The notes below the pieces were generated by a model, which did no database searches, was not told where the DNA came from, and saw only the letters and a list, made by a program, of their open reading frames with translations. Both the position numbers and the translations under genes were made by a program. This document shows, in pieces, positions 1 through 7,603 of a stretch of 63,847 nt of DNA (position 1 is its first letter; every line of letters starts with the position of its first letter). Source of the stretch: a virus; IMG/VR virus record IMGVR_UViG_3300023241_000001, positions 1 through 63,847 of that record. One strand, written 5' to 3'.

Positions 1-127
1 TATGCTTGTAGAAGGTTCATCTGCTTTTGCGTTCTCTCCTAAACCAGCAGAAGAAGGAGTGTGGGCTGATTATTTTGCTACTTCAACTATTAATGGTTGG
101 GCAGCAACCCCAACAGGAAACATTTAT
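1..127. repeat. Terminal direct repeat closing the contig
   Basis: These 127 bases are identical to 63721-63847. The reading frame of the fibre gene continues through the join without a break. A repeat of exactly 127 bases is what a k=127 assembler leaves on a circular path, so it is most likely an assembly overlap rather than a biological terminal repeat. It shows that the genome is circular or circularly permuted, with 63,720 unique bases. Confidence 0.95.
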
Positions 128-403
128 ACTAAGAAGATAGGTAAGACGGTATTTGTTGCTTATACTATTACTGGAACAAGTAACTCTGCTGTAACTAACT
201 TTACTGTACCATACGCAATAATTGGTTTTAACCAGATACTTTTAAATCGTTCTATTGATAATGGGGGAACTGCTGTTACGGGTTATGTCGCAGTAGATAC
301 AGGAGCGTCATTAATAGGTTTTGCAAAAAATTTGGCAGGAAATGCGTGGACAACATCTGGAACAAAAACAATAAACGGTCAATTTTTTTATGAAACAGAA
401 TAA
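1..403 (+). CDS. C-terminal part of tail-fibre-like protein (5' part at 63122)
   Basis: This is the distal part of a 333-residue protein whose start lies at 63122. It crosses the contig junction in frame. The part here includes the end of a jelly-roll-like domain and a C-terminal beta-rich domain of about 110 residues containing NGWAATPTGNIYTKKIGK, a pattern often seen at the ends of phage fibres. It is followed 9 bases later by a second fibre-like gene, with AAGGAG between. Role inferred as virion receptor-binding or adhesion protein; the exact family is not certain. Confidence 0.75.
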   Translation, partial: MLVEGSSAFAFSPKPAEEGVWADYFATSTINGWAATPTGNIYTKKIGKTVFVAYTITGTSNSAVTNFTVPYAIIGFNQILLNRSIDNGGTAVTGYVAVDTGASLIGFAKNLAGNAWTTSGTKTINGQFFYETE

Positions 404-412
404 AGGAGATAA

Positions 413-1585
413 ATGAAAAAACTAATCATAACAACACTATTCTTACTAACAATATCACTTAACTCCTATGCTACAGACTTATCTTCCTTATATGGAAGCC
501 CAGGAGCTACAGTAGAATTAGACAATCTTGGAACAGTAGCAATAAACACTGACCTTATATCAGATACAGACTCTACAGACGATTTAGGAAGTGCAGCTAA
601 AGAATGGAAAGACCTCTACATAGACGGTACTGCTAATATAGATTCATTAGTTGCAGATACAGCAGATATAAACGCAGGAACATTTGACGGAGTAGTAGGT
701 GGAACGACACCTGCTGCTGGAAGTTTTACAACTTTAGGTGCTACTGGTGGTGCAATTTTCAATGAAGATAGTACTGATGTAGATTTCAGAGTTGAGAGTG
801 ATACTAATGCAAATGCTTTATTTGTTCAAGGAAGTGATGGCAGAGTTGGGATAGGTACAGCAACTCCGTCTTTTATATTAGAAATGAAAGGAGATTCAGC
901 TATCTCTTGGCCTGCAACATCAGGAACAACACAAACTGGTGGAATAGCAAGATTAGAAGGTGCTGATGTAGCTATGATAGATTTTGGTTCAAATGGAGGA
1001 AATGGACTTTGGATTCAATCTGGAAGGTCTGATAATCTAGCTTCACAGTTCTCATTAACTCTGAATAAGAATGGTGGTGATATTGGAATAGGTTTAGCCC
1101 CAACAGCAAGAAATAACACATCCCTACAAATATTGGATGGTATAGGTTTCCCTGCAACTCAAGTAGCCTCATCAGATGCAAATACTTTAGATGATTATGA
1201 GGAAGGAACTTGGACTCCTACATTAGCATTAGTGACGCCAGGAAATAGCTCACATTCTATCCAATTAGGTAGATACCAAAAAATAGGTAATAGAGTTTTT
1301 TTCCATGGCAATATAGGATTTGTAAAAGGAACTGGAACAGGGGTTCTTTCTCTTTCTGGGTTGCCATTTACGTCTGAAAATTTATCAAATCTATATTCAG
1401 CCGTTGCAACAGCTATTTTTGCAATAGGAAATACAGATGAAACATTCTGTGCTGTAAAGTCCCCAAACTCAACATCTATTCTTTTCACTATGCAACCAGA
1501 GAGTACGGCTGGTCATGGTGATGTAACAGATACTGATTTGGGAGCAACTATATATCTAAGAGTTTCAGGACAATATAATATATAA
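413..1585 (+). CDS. Tail-fibre-like protein with signal peptide
   Basis: 390 residues, preceded by AAAGGAG. The N-terminus (MKKLIITTLFLLTISLNSYA) looks like a Sec signal peptide with cleavage after Ala, which is unusual for a virion protein. The body has the repeat style of phage fibres: DLGSAAKEWKDLYIDGTA, then GRVGIGTATPS near residue 145, a motif typical of fibre and collar proteins in front of trimeric C-terminal domains. The end (DDYEEGTWTPTL, then GRYQKIGNRVFFHGNI) is a common phage fibre C-terminal domain. Probable receptor-binding fibre. Whether the hydrophobic N-terminus is cleaved or anchors the protein cannot be told from sequence. Confidence 0.75.
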   Translation: MKKLIITTLFLLTISLNSYATDLSSLYGSPGATVELDNLGTVAINTDLISDTDSTDDLGSAAKEWKDLYIDGTANIDSLVADTADINAGTFDGVVGGTTPAAGSFTTLGATGGAIFNEDSTDVDFRVESDTNANALFVQGSDGRVGIGTATPSFILEMKGDSAISWPATSGTTQTGGIARLEGADVAMIDFGSNGGNGLWIQSGRSDNLASQFSLTLNKNGGDIGIGLAPTARNNTSLQILDGIGFPATQVASSDANTLDDYEEGTWTPTLALVTPGNSSHSIQLGRYQKIGNRVFFHGNIGFVKGTGTGVLSLSGLPFTSENLSNLYSAVATAIFAIGNTDETFCAVKSPNSTSILFTMQPESTAGHGDVTDTDLGATIYLRVSGQYNI

Positions 1586-1648
1586 AAGGAGAAATATGAA
1601 AATACTATCAATCACAATCGGATTACTTTTAATCAAAGGAGAAAATAA

Positions 1649-2146
1649 ATGTTAGAAAAACAAATAAAACTAAAACATGGAATATCAGAATTAGGGAATT
1701 TACAAGTCTATCCAATAATAGAAATACTTGAAGAAGATAAAGTAATAAGTTCCACACGAGGTCAAGCATATACATCTAAGAGCATTAAGAACATGGAAGG
1801 CTTTGACCAAAAAAGTAAAGATATAGTTTCAGTAATCACTCCCAAAGAAGTTAAAGATGCATTCCTTTTAGAAAATAAAATAAGAACAAACAATGGAATT
1901 GAGAAAATAATTACTCACGATCGCATAGTAGAAGAGTCTGGTTGTATAGCCGTTCGTAGAATAACTAGAATTTTTGATAATGGAAAAGAAATTGATAAGA
2001 AGTATCATCGCAGTTGGATAAACCCAGGGGATAATCCAGACAATAATGACATAATTTCAAAAGCATTAGCAATGGGATTACATACACCAAAAGTAATTGC
2101 GGATTATAACGAGAAGAACGCAAAAAGAGAAATCAGCAATAAATAA
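1649..2146 (+). CDS. Hypothetical protein, 165 aa, fibre/terminase interval
   Basis: Family not recognised. It is a soluble, charged protein without signal peptide or membrane segment. It starts after AAAGGAG and sits between a fibre gene and the polyserine gene on the same strand. Position suggests a structural accessory or fibre chaperone, but nothing in the sequence proves it. A 19-codon reading frame beginning at 1596 overlaps its start and is probably not a gene. Confidence 0.75.
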   Translation: MLEKQIKLKHGISELGNLQVYPIIEILEEDKVISSTRGQAYTSKSIKNMEGFDQKSKDIVSVITPKEVKDAFLLENKIRTNNGIEKIITHDRIVEESGCIAVRRITRIFDNGKEIDKKYHRSWINPGDNPDNNDIISKALAMGLHTPKVIADYNEKNAKREISNK

Positions 2147-2196
2147 CCGTCAGTATGGGAATGGGGTGTGCAATTTTTAAATATAGAGAGTAAATA

Positions 2197-5118
2197 ATGG
2201 CAATAATATACGACCAGAGTAGTAATGCTTATGATGACAGCAACCTAAGCTATGACGGAACGTTAGGAAGTTCTAGTTCATCTAGTTCTTCTAGTTCCTC
2301 AAGCAGTTCTAGTAGTTCATTAAGCTCAAGCAGTTCTAGTTCCTCAAGTAGCTCTTTAAGTTCTATCAGTTCAAGTTCATCAAGTTCCTCTAGCAGTTCA
2401 TTCAGCTCAAGCAGTTCTAGTTCATCAAGTAGCTCAAGCAGTTCATTAAGTTCAAGTAGCTCTAGTTCTTCTAGTTCCTCAAGCAGTTCATATAGCTCAA
2501 GTAGTTCCAGTTCATCAAGTAGCTCATTCAGCTCAAGTAGCTCTAGTTCTTCAAGTAGCTCAAGTAGTTCTTTCAGCTCAAGTAGTTCAAGCTCATCAAG
2601 TAGCTCAAGTAGTTCATTAAGTTCTAGTAGCTCTAGTTCTTCTAGTTCCTCAAGTAGCTCATTTAGCTCAAGTAGCTCAAGCAGTTCATCAAGTTCTTCT
2701 TTTAGCTCTAGCTCATCAAGTTCATCAAGTAGCTCAAGTAGTTCTTTCAGCTCAAGTAGCTCAAGTAGTTCTTCAAGTAGTTCCTTTAGTTCAAGTTCTT
2801 CTAGTTCTTCTAGTAGCTCTAGCAGTTCATTCAGCTCAAGTAGTTCAAGCTCATCAAGTAGCTCAAGCAGTTCATTAAGTTCAAGTAGCTCTAGTAGCTC
2901 ATCAAGCAGTTCATTCAGTTCAAGTAGCTCTAGCTCATCAAGCAGTTCTAGTAGCTCAAGCAGCTCAAGTAGTTCCTTTAGCTCAAGTAGCTCTAGCTCA
3001 TCAAGTAGTTCTAGTTCATCAAGCTCATCAAGCAGTTCATTCAGTTCAAGTTCTTCAAGTAGCTCATTCAGCTCAAGCAGTTCTTCCAGTTCATCAAGTA
3101 GTTCTTTCAGTTCTTCTAGTTCATCAAGTAGCTCAAGTAGTTCTTTAAGTTCTAGCAGTTCAAGCTCATCAAGTTCCTCAAGTAGTTCCTTTAGCTCTAG
3201 TAGCTCAAGCTCATCAAGCTCATCAAGTAGTTCTTTCAGCTCAAGCAGTTCTAGTTCATCTAGCAGTTCTAGTAGCTCAAGTAGTTCATATAGCTCAAGC
3301 TCATCAAGTAGCTCAAGCAGTTCTAGCAGTTCTAGCTCATCAAGCAGTTCTTTTAGTTCCTCAAGTAGCTCAAGCAGTTCATCAAGCAGTTCATTCAGTT
3401 CAAGTAGCTCAAGCAGTTCATCTAGCAGTTCTTTTAGTTCAAGTTCTTCTAGTTCCTCAAGTAGCTCAAGCAGTTCATCAAGCAGTTCAAGTAGTTCTTT
3501 CAGCTCAAGCAGTTCTAGTTCATCTAGCAGTTCTAGTAGCTCAAGTAGTTCATCTAGCAGTTCTAGTAGCTCAAGTAGTTCTAGTTCATCAAGTAGCTCA
3601 AGTAGCTCATATAGTTCTAGTAGTTCAAGTAGCTCAAGTAGCTCATTTAGTTCAAGTAGCTCAAGTAGTTCTAGTTCATCAAGTAGCTCATTTAGTTCAA
3701 GCAGTTCAAGCAGTTCTAGTTCTTCTAGTAGCTCATTCAGTTCAAGCAGTTCTAGTTCTTCTAGTAGCTCAAGTAGTTCTTTAAGTTCTAGCAGTTCAAG
3801 CTCATCGAGTAGTTCATTTAGCTCAAGTTCTTCCAGTTCATCAAGTAGTTCTAGTAGTTCAAATAGTTCTTTTAGTTCCTCAAGTAGCTCAAGTAGTTCC
3901 TTTAGCTCAAGTAGTTCTAGCTCATCAAGCAGTTCAAGCTCGTCTAGTTCATCAAGCAGTTCTTTCAGCTCAAGTAGTTCCAGTTCATCAAGTTCCTCTA
4001 GCAGTTCTTTCAGCTCTAGTAGCTCAAGCTCATCAAGTTCCTCTAGCAGTTCTTTCAGCTCAAGTAGTTCCAGTTCATCAAGTAGCTCTAGCAGTTCTTT
4101 CAGCTCAAGTAGTTCCAGTTCATCAAGTAGCTCAAGCAGTTCTTTTAGCTCAAGTAGTTCCAGTTCATCAAGTAGCTCAAGTAGTTCTTTCAGCTCGAGC
4201 AGTTCATCAAGTAGCTCAAGTAGTTCTTTCAGCTCAAGTAGCTCAAGTAGTTCATCAAGTAGTTCATTTAGTTCAAGTAGCTCAAGTAGTTCATCAAGTA
4301 GTTCATTTAGTTCAAGTAGCTCAAGTAGTAGCTCTAGTAGCTCAAGCTCATCAAGTTCCTCTAGCAGTTCTTTCAGCTCAAGTAGTTCCAGTTCATCAAG
4401 TAGCTCTAGCAGTTCTTTCAGTTCAAGTAGTTCCAGTTCATCAAGTAGCTCTAGCAGTTCATTCAGCTCAAGTAGTTCTAGTTCATCAAGTAGCTCAAGC
4501 AGTTCTTTCAGCTCTAGTTCATCAAGCTCATCAAGCTCATCAAGTAGTTCTTTCAGCTCAAGTTCTTCTTCTTCGAGTTCATCAAGTAGCTCAAGCTCAT
4601 CAAGCTCGTCTAGTAGTTCCTTTAGTTCAAGTTCATCAAGTAGCTCTAGTAGCTCAAGCTCATCAAGCTCATCAAGTAGTTCCAGTTCATCTAGTAGTTC
4701 TTTCAGTTCAAGTAGCTCAAGTAGTTCCAGTTCATCTAGCAGTTCATTCAGTTCAAGTAGCTCAAGCTCATCAAGTAGCTCTAGCTCATCTAGCAGTTCA
4801 AGCAGTTCAAGTAGTTCTAGTTCATCAAGCAGTTCATTCAGTTCAAGTAGCTCTAGCTCATCAAGTAGCTCTAGCTCATCTAGCAGTTCAAGCAGTTCAA
4901 GCTCATCAAGTAGTTCAAGTTCTTTTAGTTCTTCAAGTAGTTCAAGCAGTTCAAGTTCATTATCAAGCTCAAGTTCTTCTAGTTCATCAAGCTCGGCTTC
5001 ATCATTACCATATCAAGTTGATTTTGTTAATAAAACATATGATTATGAATTTAAAGATGATACAAGCAATTATAAATTTGATAATAAAACATATAATTAT
5101 AAATTTGATGAACAATAA
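2197..5118 (+). CDS. Giant polyserine repeat protein (973 aa)
   Basis: Residues 1-24 are non-repetitive (YDQSSNAYDDSNLSYDG), residues about 25-935 are nearly pure Ser, and the last 35-40 residues are again non-repetitive and Tyr/Phe/Lys/Asp-rich, with a doubled TYDYEFKDD / TYNYKFDEQ pattern. Within the Ser part a single Phe (about 40), Leu (several) or Tyr (3) interrupts the run, most often after 14 Ser (15-residue period) or 12 Ser (13-residue period). Codons mix AGT/AGC with TCA/TCT/TCC throughout, and the frame is open for 2.9 kb, which argues for selection on the protein. The tyrosine-rich ends resemble short tails of phage virion proteins. Likely an extended virion or surface filament, possibly O-glycosylated. 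No biochemical role is established. Confidence 0.9.
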   Translation: MAIIYDQSSNAYDDSNLSYDGTLGSSSSSSSSSSSSSSSSSLSSSSSSSSSSSLSSISSSSSSSSSSSFSSSSSSSSSSSSSSLSSSSSSSSSSSSSSYSSSSSSSSSSSFSSSSSSSSSSSSSSFSSSSSSSSSSSSSSLSSSSSSSSSSSSSSFSSSSSSSSSSSSFSSSSSSSSSSSSSSFSSSSSSSSSSSSFSSSSSSSSSSSSSSFSSSSSSSSSSSSSSLSSSSSSSSSSSSFSSSSSSSSSSSSSSSSSSSSFSSSSSSSSSSSSSSSSSSSSFSSSSSSSSFSSSSSSSSSSSSFSSSSSSSSSSSSLSSSSSSSSSSSSSSFSSSSSSSSSSSSSSFSSSSSSSSSSSSSSSSSYSSSSSSSSSSSSSSSSSSSSFSSSSSSSSSSSSSFSSSSSSSSSSSSFSSSSSSSSSSSSSSSSSSSSSFSSSSSSSSSSSSSSSSSSSSSSSSSSSSSSSSSSSSYSSSSSSSSSSSFSSSSSSSSSSSSSSFSSSSSSSSSSSSSSFSSSSSSSSSSSSSSLSSSSSSSSSSSFSSSSSSSSSSSSSSNSSFSSSSSSSSSFSSSSSSSSSSSSSSSSSSSSFSSSSSSSSSSSSSSFSSSSSSSSSSSSSSFSSSSSSSSSSSSSSFSSSSSSSSSSSSSSFSSSSSSSSSSSSSSFSSSSSSSSSSSSFSSSSSSSSSSSSFSSSSSSSSSSSSFSSSSSSSSSSSSSSSSSSSSSFSSSSSSSSSSSSSSFSSSSSSSSSSSSSSFSSSSSSSSSSSSSSFSSSSSSSSSSSSSSFSSSSSSSSSSSSSSSSSSSSSSFSSSSSSSSSSSSSSSSSSSSSSSSSSFSSSSSSSSSSSSSSFSSSSSSSSSSSSSSSSSSSSSSSSSSSSSFSSSSSSSSSSSSSSSSSSSSSSSSSSSSFSSSSSSSSSSSLSSSSSSSSSSSASSLPYQVDFVNKTYDYEFKDDTSNYKFDNKTYNYKFDEQ
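3960..4190 (+). repeat. 45-base tandem units inside the polyserine gene
   Basis: Near-identical 45-base (15-codon) units follow one another here, each including CTCAAGTAGTTCCAGTTCAT and ending with a TTC or TTT Phe codon. The rest of the gene has more diverged versions of the same unit. This indicates growth by unequal crossing over or slippage of whole 15-codon units. Confidence 0.8.
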
Positions 5119-5132
5119 CAAGGAGATATAGT

Positions 5133-5438
5133 ATGCCAAACAGAAAAAACTTATATTACGTTGCGGATGATGTAACATTCCGCGGATCATTCGAGATTGT
5201 TGGTGAAGCGCAAACACCGGACACTAATAGCGCCAAAGTTCAAATATGGAAGGTTGGTTCTACTACTGCAGTGTTAGCTGAAACAACAGCTACGATTGCC
5301 GGCACACAAATAAGATATAAATACACTCCATTGATAGTAGGATCATTTGCGTTATTTTTTTACGCAACATTTAATTCAGGGGCAGATAAACGTACAGGAA
5401 CAATAGAATTTTTAGTAAAAAAGAAAGAGGCGCATTAA
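5133..5438 (+). CDS. Small beta-sandwich-like structural protein
   Basis: 101 residues following AAGGAG, 14 bases after the polyserine gene. Alternating hydrophobic residues (VTFRGSFEIVG, AKVQIWKVG, SFALFFYATF) suggest a single immunoglobulin-like or fibre-adaptor beta domain. No family is recognised with confidence. Its place between the polyserine gene and the terminase suggests a virion protein, perhaps a partner of the polyserine protein. Confidence 0.7.
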   Translation: MPNRKNLYYVADDVTFRGSFEIVGEAQTPDTNSAKVQIWKVGSTTAVLAETTATIAGTQIRYKYTPLIVGSFALFFYATFNSGADKRTGTIEFLVKKKEAH

Positions 5439-5439
5439 T

Positions 5440-6039
5440 ATGGTAAATCCAAAATCATTAGAAAATTTAAGATTCAATAAGGATAAGAAAGAAGGATATG
5501 GATATAGGTATTCTTTACCTCAAGAAAAGATTGATGAGTTGTTTAGCCATTTAGCTGAAGGTATTTCATTAAAACAAGCAGCTAAGAATACAAAGATATG
5601 TTTTGAAACTGCAAGGAAATACTTTAATAAAGGAGATAGCAAACGCGGAATAAAACCACTTCAATGGCGACTTACTATGTTTCAGGATAGAATATCAGAG
5701 AAATTTAATGTTTTGCTTGAGGAACGTAGGACAAAGATGCTGTACATTATTAGGGAAACATTAGATAATATAGAAGATAGAATAAAAGATAAAGAATGTA
5801 AATGTTGTAAAGGAGAAGGAACACAATTAAATGGTAAAACTGGTCAGAAGGATTTATGCCAAGCATGTAACGGTGAAGGAAAAATCACTAGCAAACTAAT
5901 GGATAAAACAACAATGAAAGATTTTGAACGATTAGCTAGGTTAGAAGTATTTCTTTCTGGTGGAGTAACTCAAAAAACAGAAGAAAGAAAGATCTTAACT
6001 GCAGAGGAGATAATGCAAGATGCAAGTGATGATACATAA
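5440..6039 (+). CDS. Probable terminase small subunit with DnaJ-type zinc motif
   Basis: 199 residues. The N-terminal half contains a helix-turn-helix-like segment (GISLKQAAKNTKICFETARKY, about residues 43-63), expected of a DNA-binding small terminase. Around residues 126-149 there are two CxxCxGxG motifs (CKCCKGEG and CQACNGEG), the zinc-binding repeat known from DnaJ. The gene overlaps the large terminase by 20 bases, the usual TerS-TerL arrangement. The zinc element is not a standard part of TerS. Function is assigned from position and fold pattern. Confidence 0.7.
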   Translation: MVNPKSLENLRFNKDKKEGYGYRYSLPQEKIDELFSHLAEGISLKQAAKNTKICFETARKYFNKGDSKRGIKPLQWRLTMFQDRISEKFNVLLEERRTKMLYIIRETLDNIEDRIKDKECKCCKGEGTQLNGKTGQKDLCQACNGEGKITSKLMDKTTMKDFERLARLEVFLSGGVTQKTEERKILTAEEIMQDASDDT

Positions 6040-7603
6040 TACAGAAAGAATTGATTGGAAAAAAGAAATTGCTACACGATCTCCAAAGGATGCAAAAAAG
6101 TGGCAGTTTAGTGAGTATAGGCGTTGTGTAGAAGATAAGGTTTATTGGTTTAATAATTATGTATGGACGATAGATACTCGTAAAACGCCATCGATTCTCC
6201 CATTTACTTTACGTGATTATCAAATTAAATTAATCAATCAGTTAGATAAGTATGAAGATGTATTTATTGATAAATGCAGAGATATGGGTATTTCTTGGTC
6301 AGTTATGGGGTGGGAATTACATCAAGTTTGTTACACTAAAGGATTTACCGCATTAAATATTTCTAGAAAAGAATCAGAAGTGCAAGATAACGGTAATACT
6401 TTTCATTCTTTGCATGGTAGGTTGGCATTTATGTATCAACGGCTTCCTCCGTTCATTAAACCAAAGGTACATAATCCTTTTTTAGTTTTTTCAGTTCCTT
6501 TAATGAATTCTGTTATAAAGGGTGAATCAGCTAATCCTAAAGCCGGAAGGGATACGCAATATAAATTTATATTAGTTGATGAAGCAGCTTTTGTTGATTG
6601 CTTAGATGAAATGTATAAAGGATTAAGGAATGCTACAAATACGTTATGCTTAAATTCTACACCTCCGAAAGAAAGTGTGAATAATAAATTTGCGGAAGTA
6701 AAAGATATGAAAAACTCTGGATTTGTTAAACTTGGTTTTGACTGGAATTTAAACCCAGACCATACACAAGGTTGGTATGATAAAAAAACTGCTTCTATGA
6801 GTGAACAGGAAATAGCACAAGAAATATTACGTCAGTACGATAAGGCTTTAACAAATCGTTCTTATCCAGAGTATGATAAGAAATTACATTTATTAAGTCA
6901 TAAAGTATATCTTAATCCAAAATCAAAATTATATTGCTTTATGGATTTTGGTCTTGACGGTGAGCCATTTGTATTTGCACAAAAAGATTTTGAAGATAGA
7001 TTATTTATAATCTATTATAAAATATATAGAGATAAGTTAACTACCGAATTATATCAAGAATTTAAAAAGTGTTTAGATGCTATTAGATATTCAGGAGAGA
7101 TTAAGGATATAATATTTATAGGTGATAAGTCAGGAAACAAAAGAAATAGAGTTACCAAGACAAGTGTAATCAGCGATTGGAAAACAGTATCTAATAATCA
7201 AATATTAATTAAATCTAGAGAACTTTCTAATTATGAAAAGATGAAGTGTGTAAGAACTTGCCTTAAAAGATATATTAATGGACGACCACAATTTAATATA
7301 TCAAATGAACCGACTTGCTTAAACTTTGCACAATGTATCAATGGGGTTACGCTTAATAAATCTAGGGAAGATCATATAGATAATAAATTTACTCATGCTG
7401 TTAATGCTGTTGAGTATGGAATAAATTATTTATTTCCTGTAACAAAAGCATCAGGCGTAGTTGTTAGTTTAGACCCCGGGGATGATATTAGAGATAATGA
7501 AGGGAATTTTGTTAGAAGAATTGGAAGAAATATGTTTAAAGGAACTTCTGTTTCCAGCGTTATTGGTGATAGAAGAATAGCAAGAAGGAGCCATATATTA
7601 TGA
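6020..7603 (+). CDS. terL: Terminase large subunit
   Basis: 527 residues; ATPase-nuclease motor that packages DNA into the prohead. The N-terminal ATPase has a DYQIKLINQL region, a variant Walker A (DKCRDMGISW, about residues 84-93) and a Walker B (YKFILVDEAAF, about 181-191). The C-terminal RNase H-like nuclease has acidic clusters in CFMDFGLD (about 307-314), IIFIGDKSG and the C-terminal HIDNKFTHAVNAVEYG. The start at 6020 has AGGAG about 10 bases upstream inside terS; ATG at 6029 is an alternative. Downstream overlap of 4 bases with the portal gene. Confidence 0.93.
   Translation: MQVMIHNTERIDWKKEIATRSPKDAKKWQFSEYRRCVEDKVYWFNNYVWTIDTRKTPSILPFTLRDYQIKLINQLDKYEDVFIDKCRDMGISWSVMGWELHQVCYTKGFTALNISRKESEVQDNGNTFHSLHGRLAFMYQRLPPFIKPKVHNPFLVFSVPLMNSVIKGESANPKAGRDTQYKFILVDEAAFVDCLDEMYKGLRNATNTLCLNSTPPKESVNNKFAEVKDMKNSGFVKLGFDWNLNPDHTQGWYDKKTASMSEQEIAQEILRQYDKALTNRSYPEYDKKLHLLSHKVYLNPKSKLYCFMDFGLDGEPFVFAQKDFEDRLFIIYYKIYRDKLTTELYQEFKKCLDAIRYSGEIKDIIFIGDKSGNKRNRVTKTSVISDWKTVSNNQILIKSRELSNYEKMKCVRTCLKRYINGRPQFNISNEPTCLNFAQCINGVTLNKSREDHIDNKFTHAVNAVEYGINYLFPVTKASGVVVSLDPGDDIRDNEGNFVRRIGRNMFKGTSVSSVIGDRRIARRSHIL

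Noticed and set aside
1596-1655. 19-codon frame with signal-like start (MKILSITIGLLLIK)
   Set aside because: It overlaps the ribosome site and start of the next gene and has too little length for support, although an AAAGGAG precedes it.
2260-4990. Possible CRISPR array or simple DNA satellite
   Set aside because: Units are diverged, contiguous and in frame with a 973-codon gene; there are no spacers of equal length between identical repeats.
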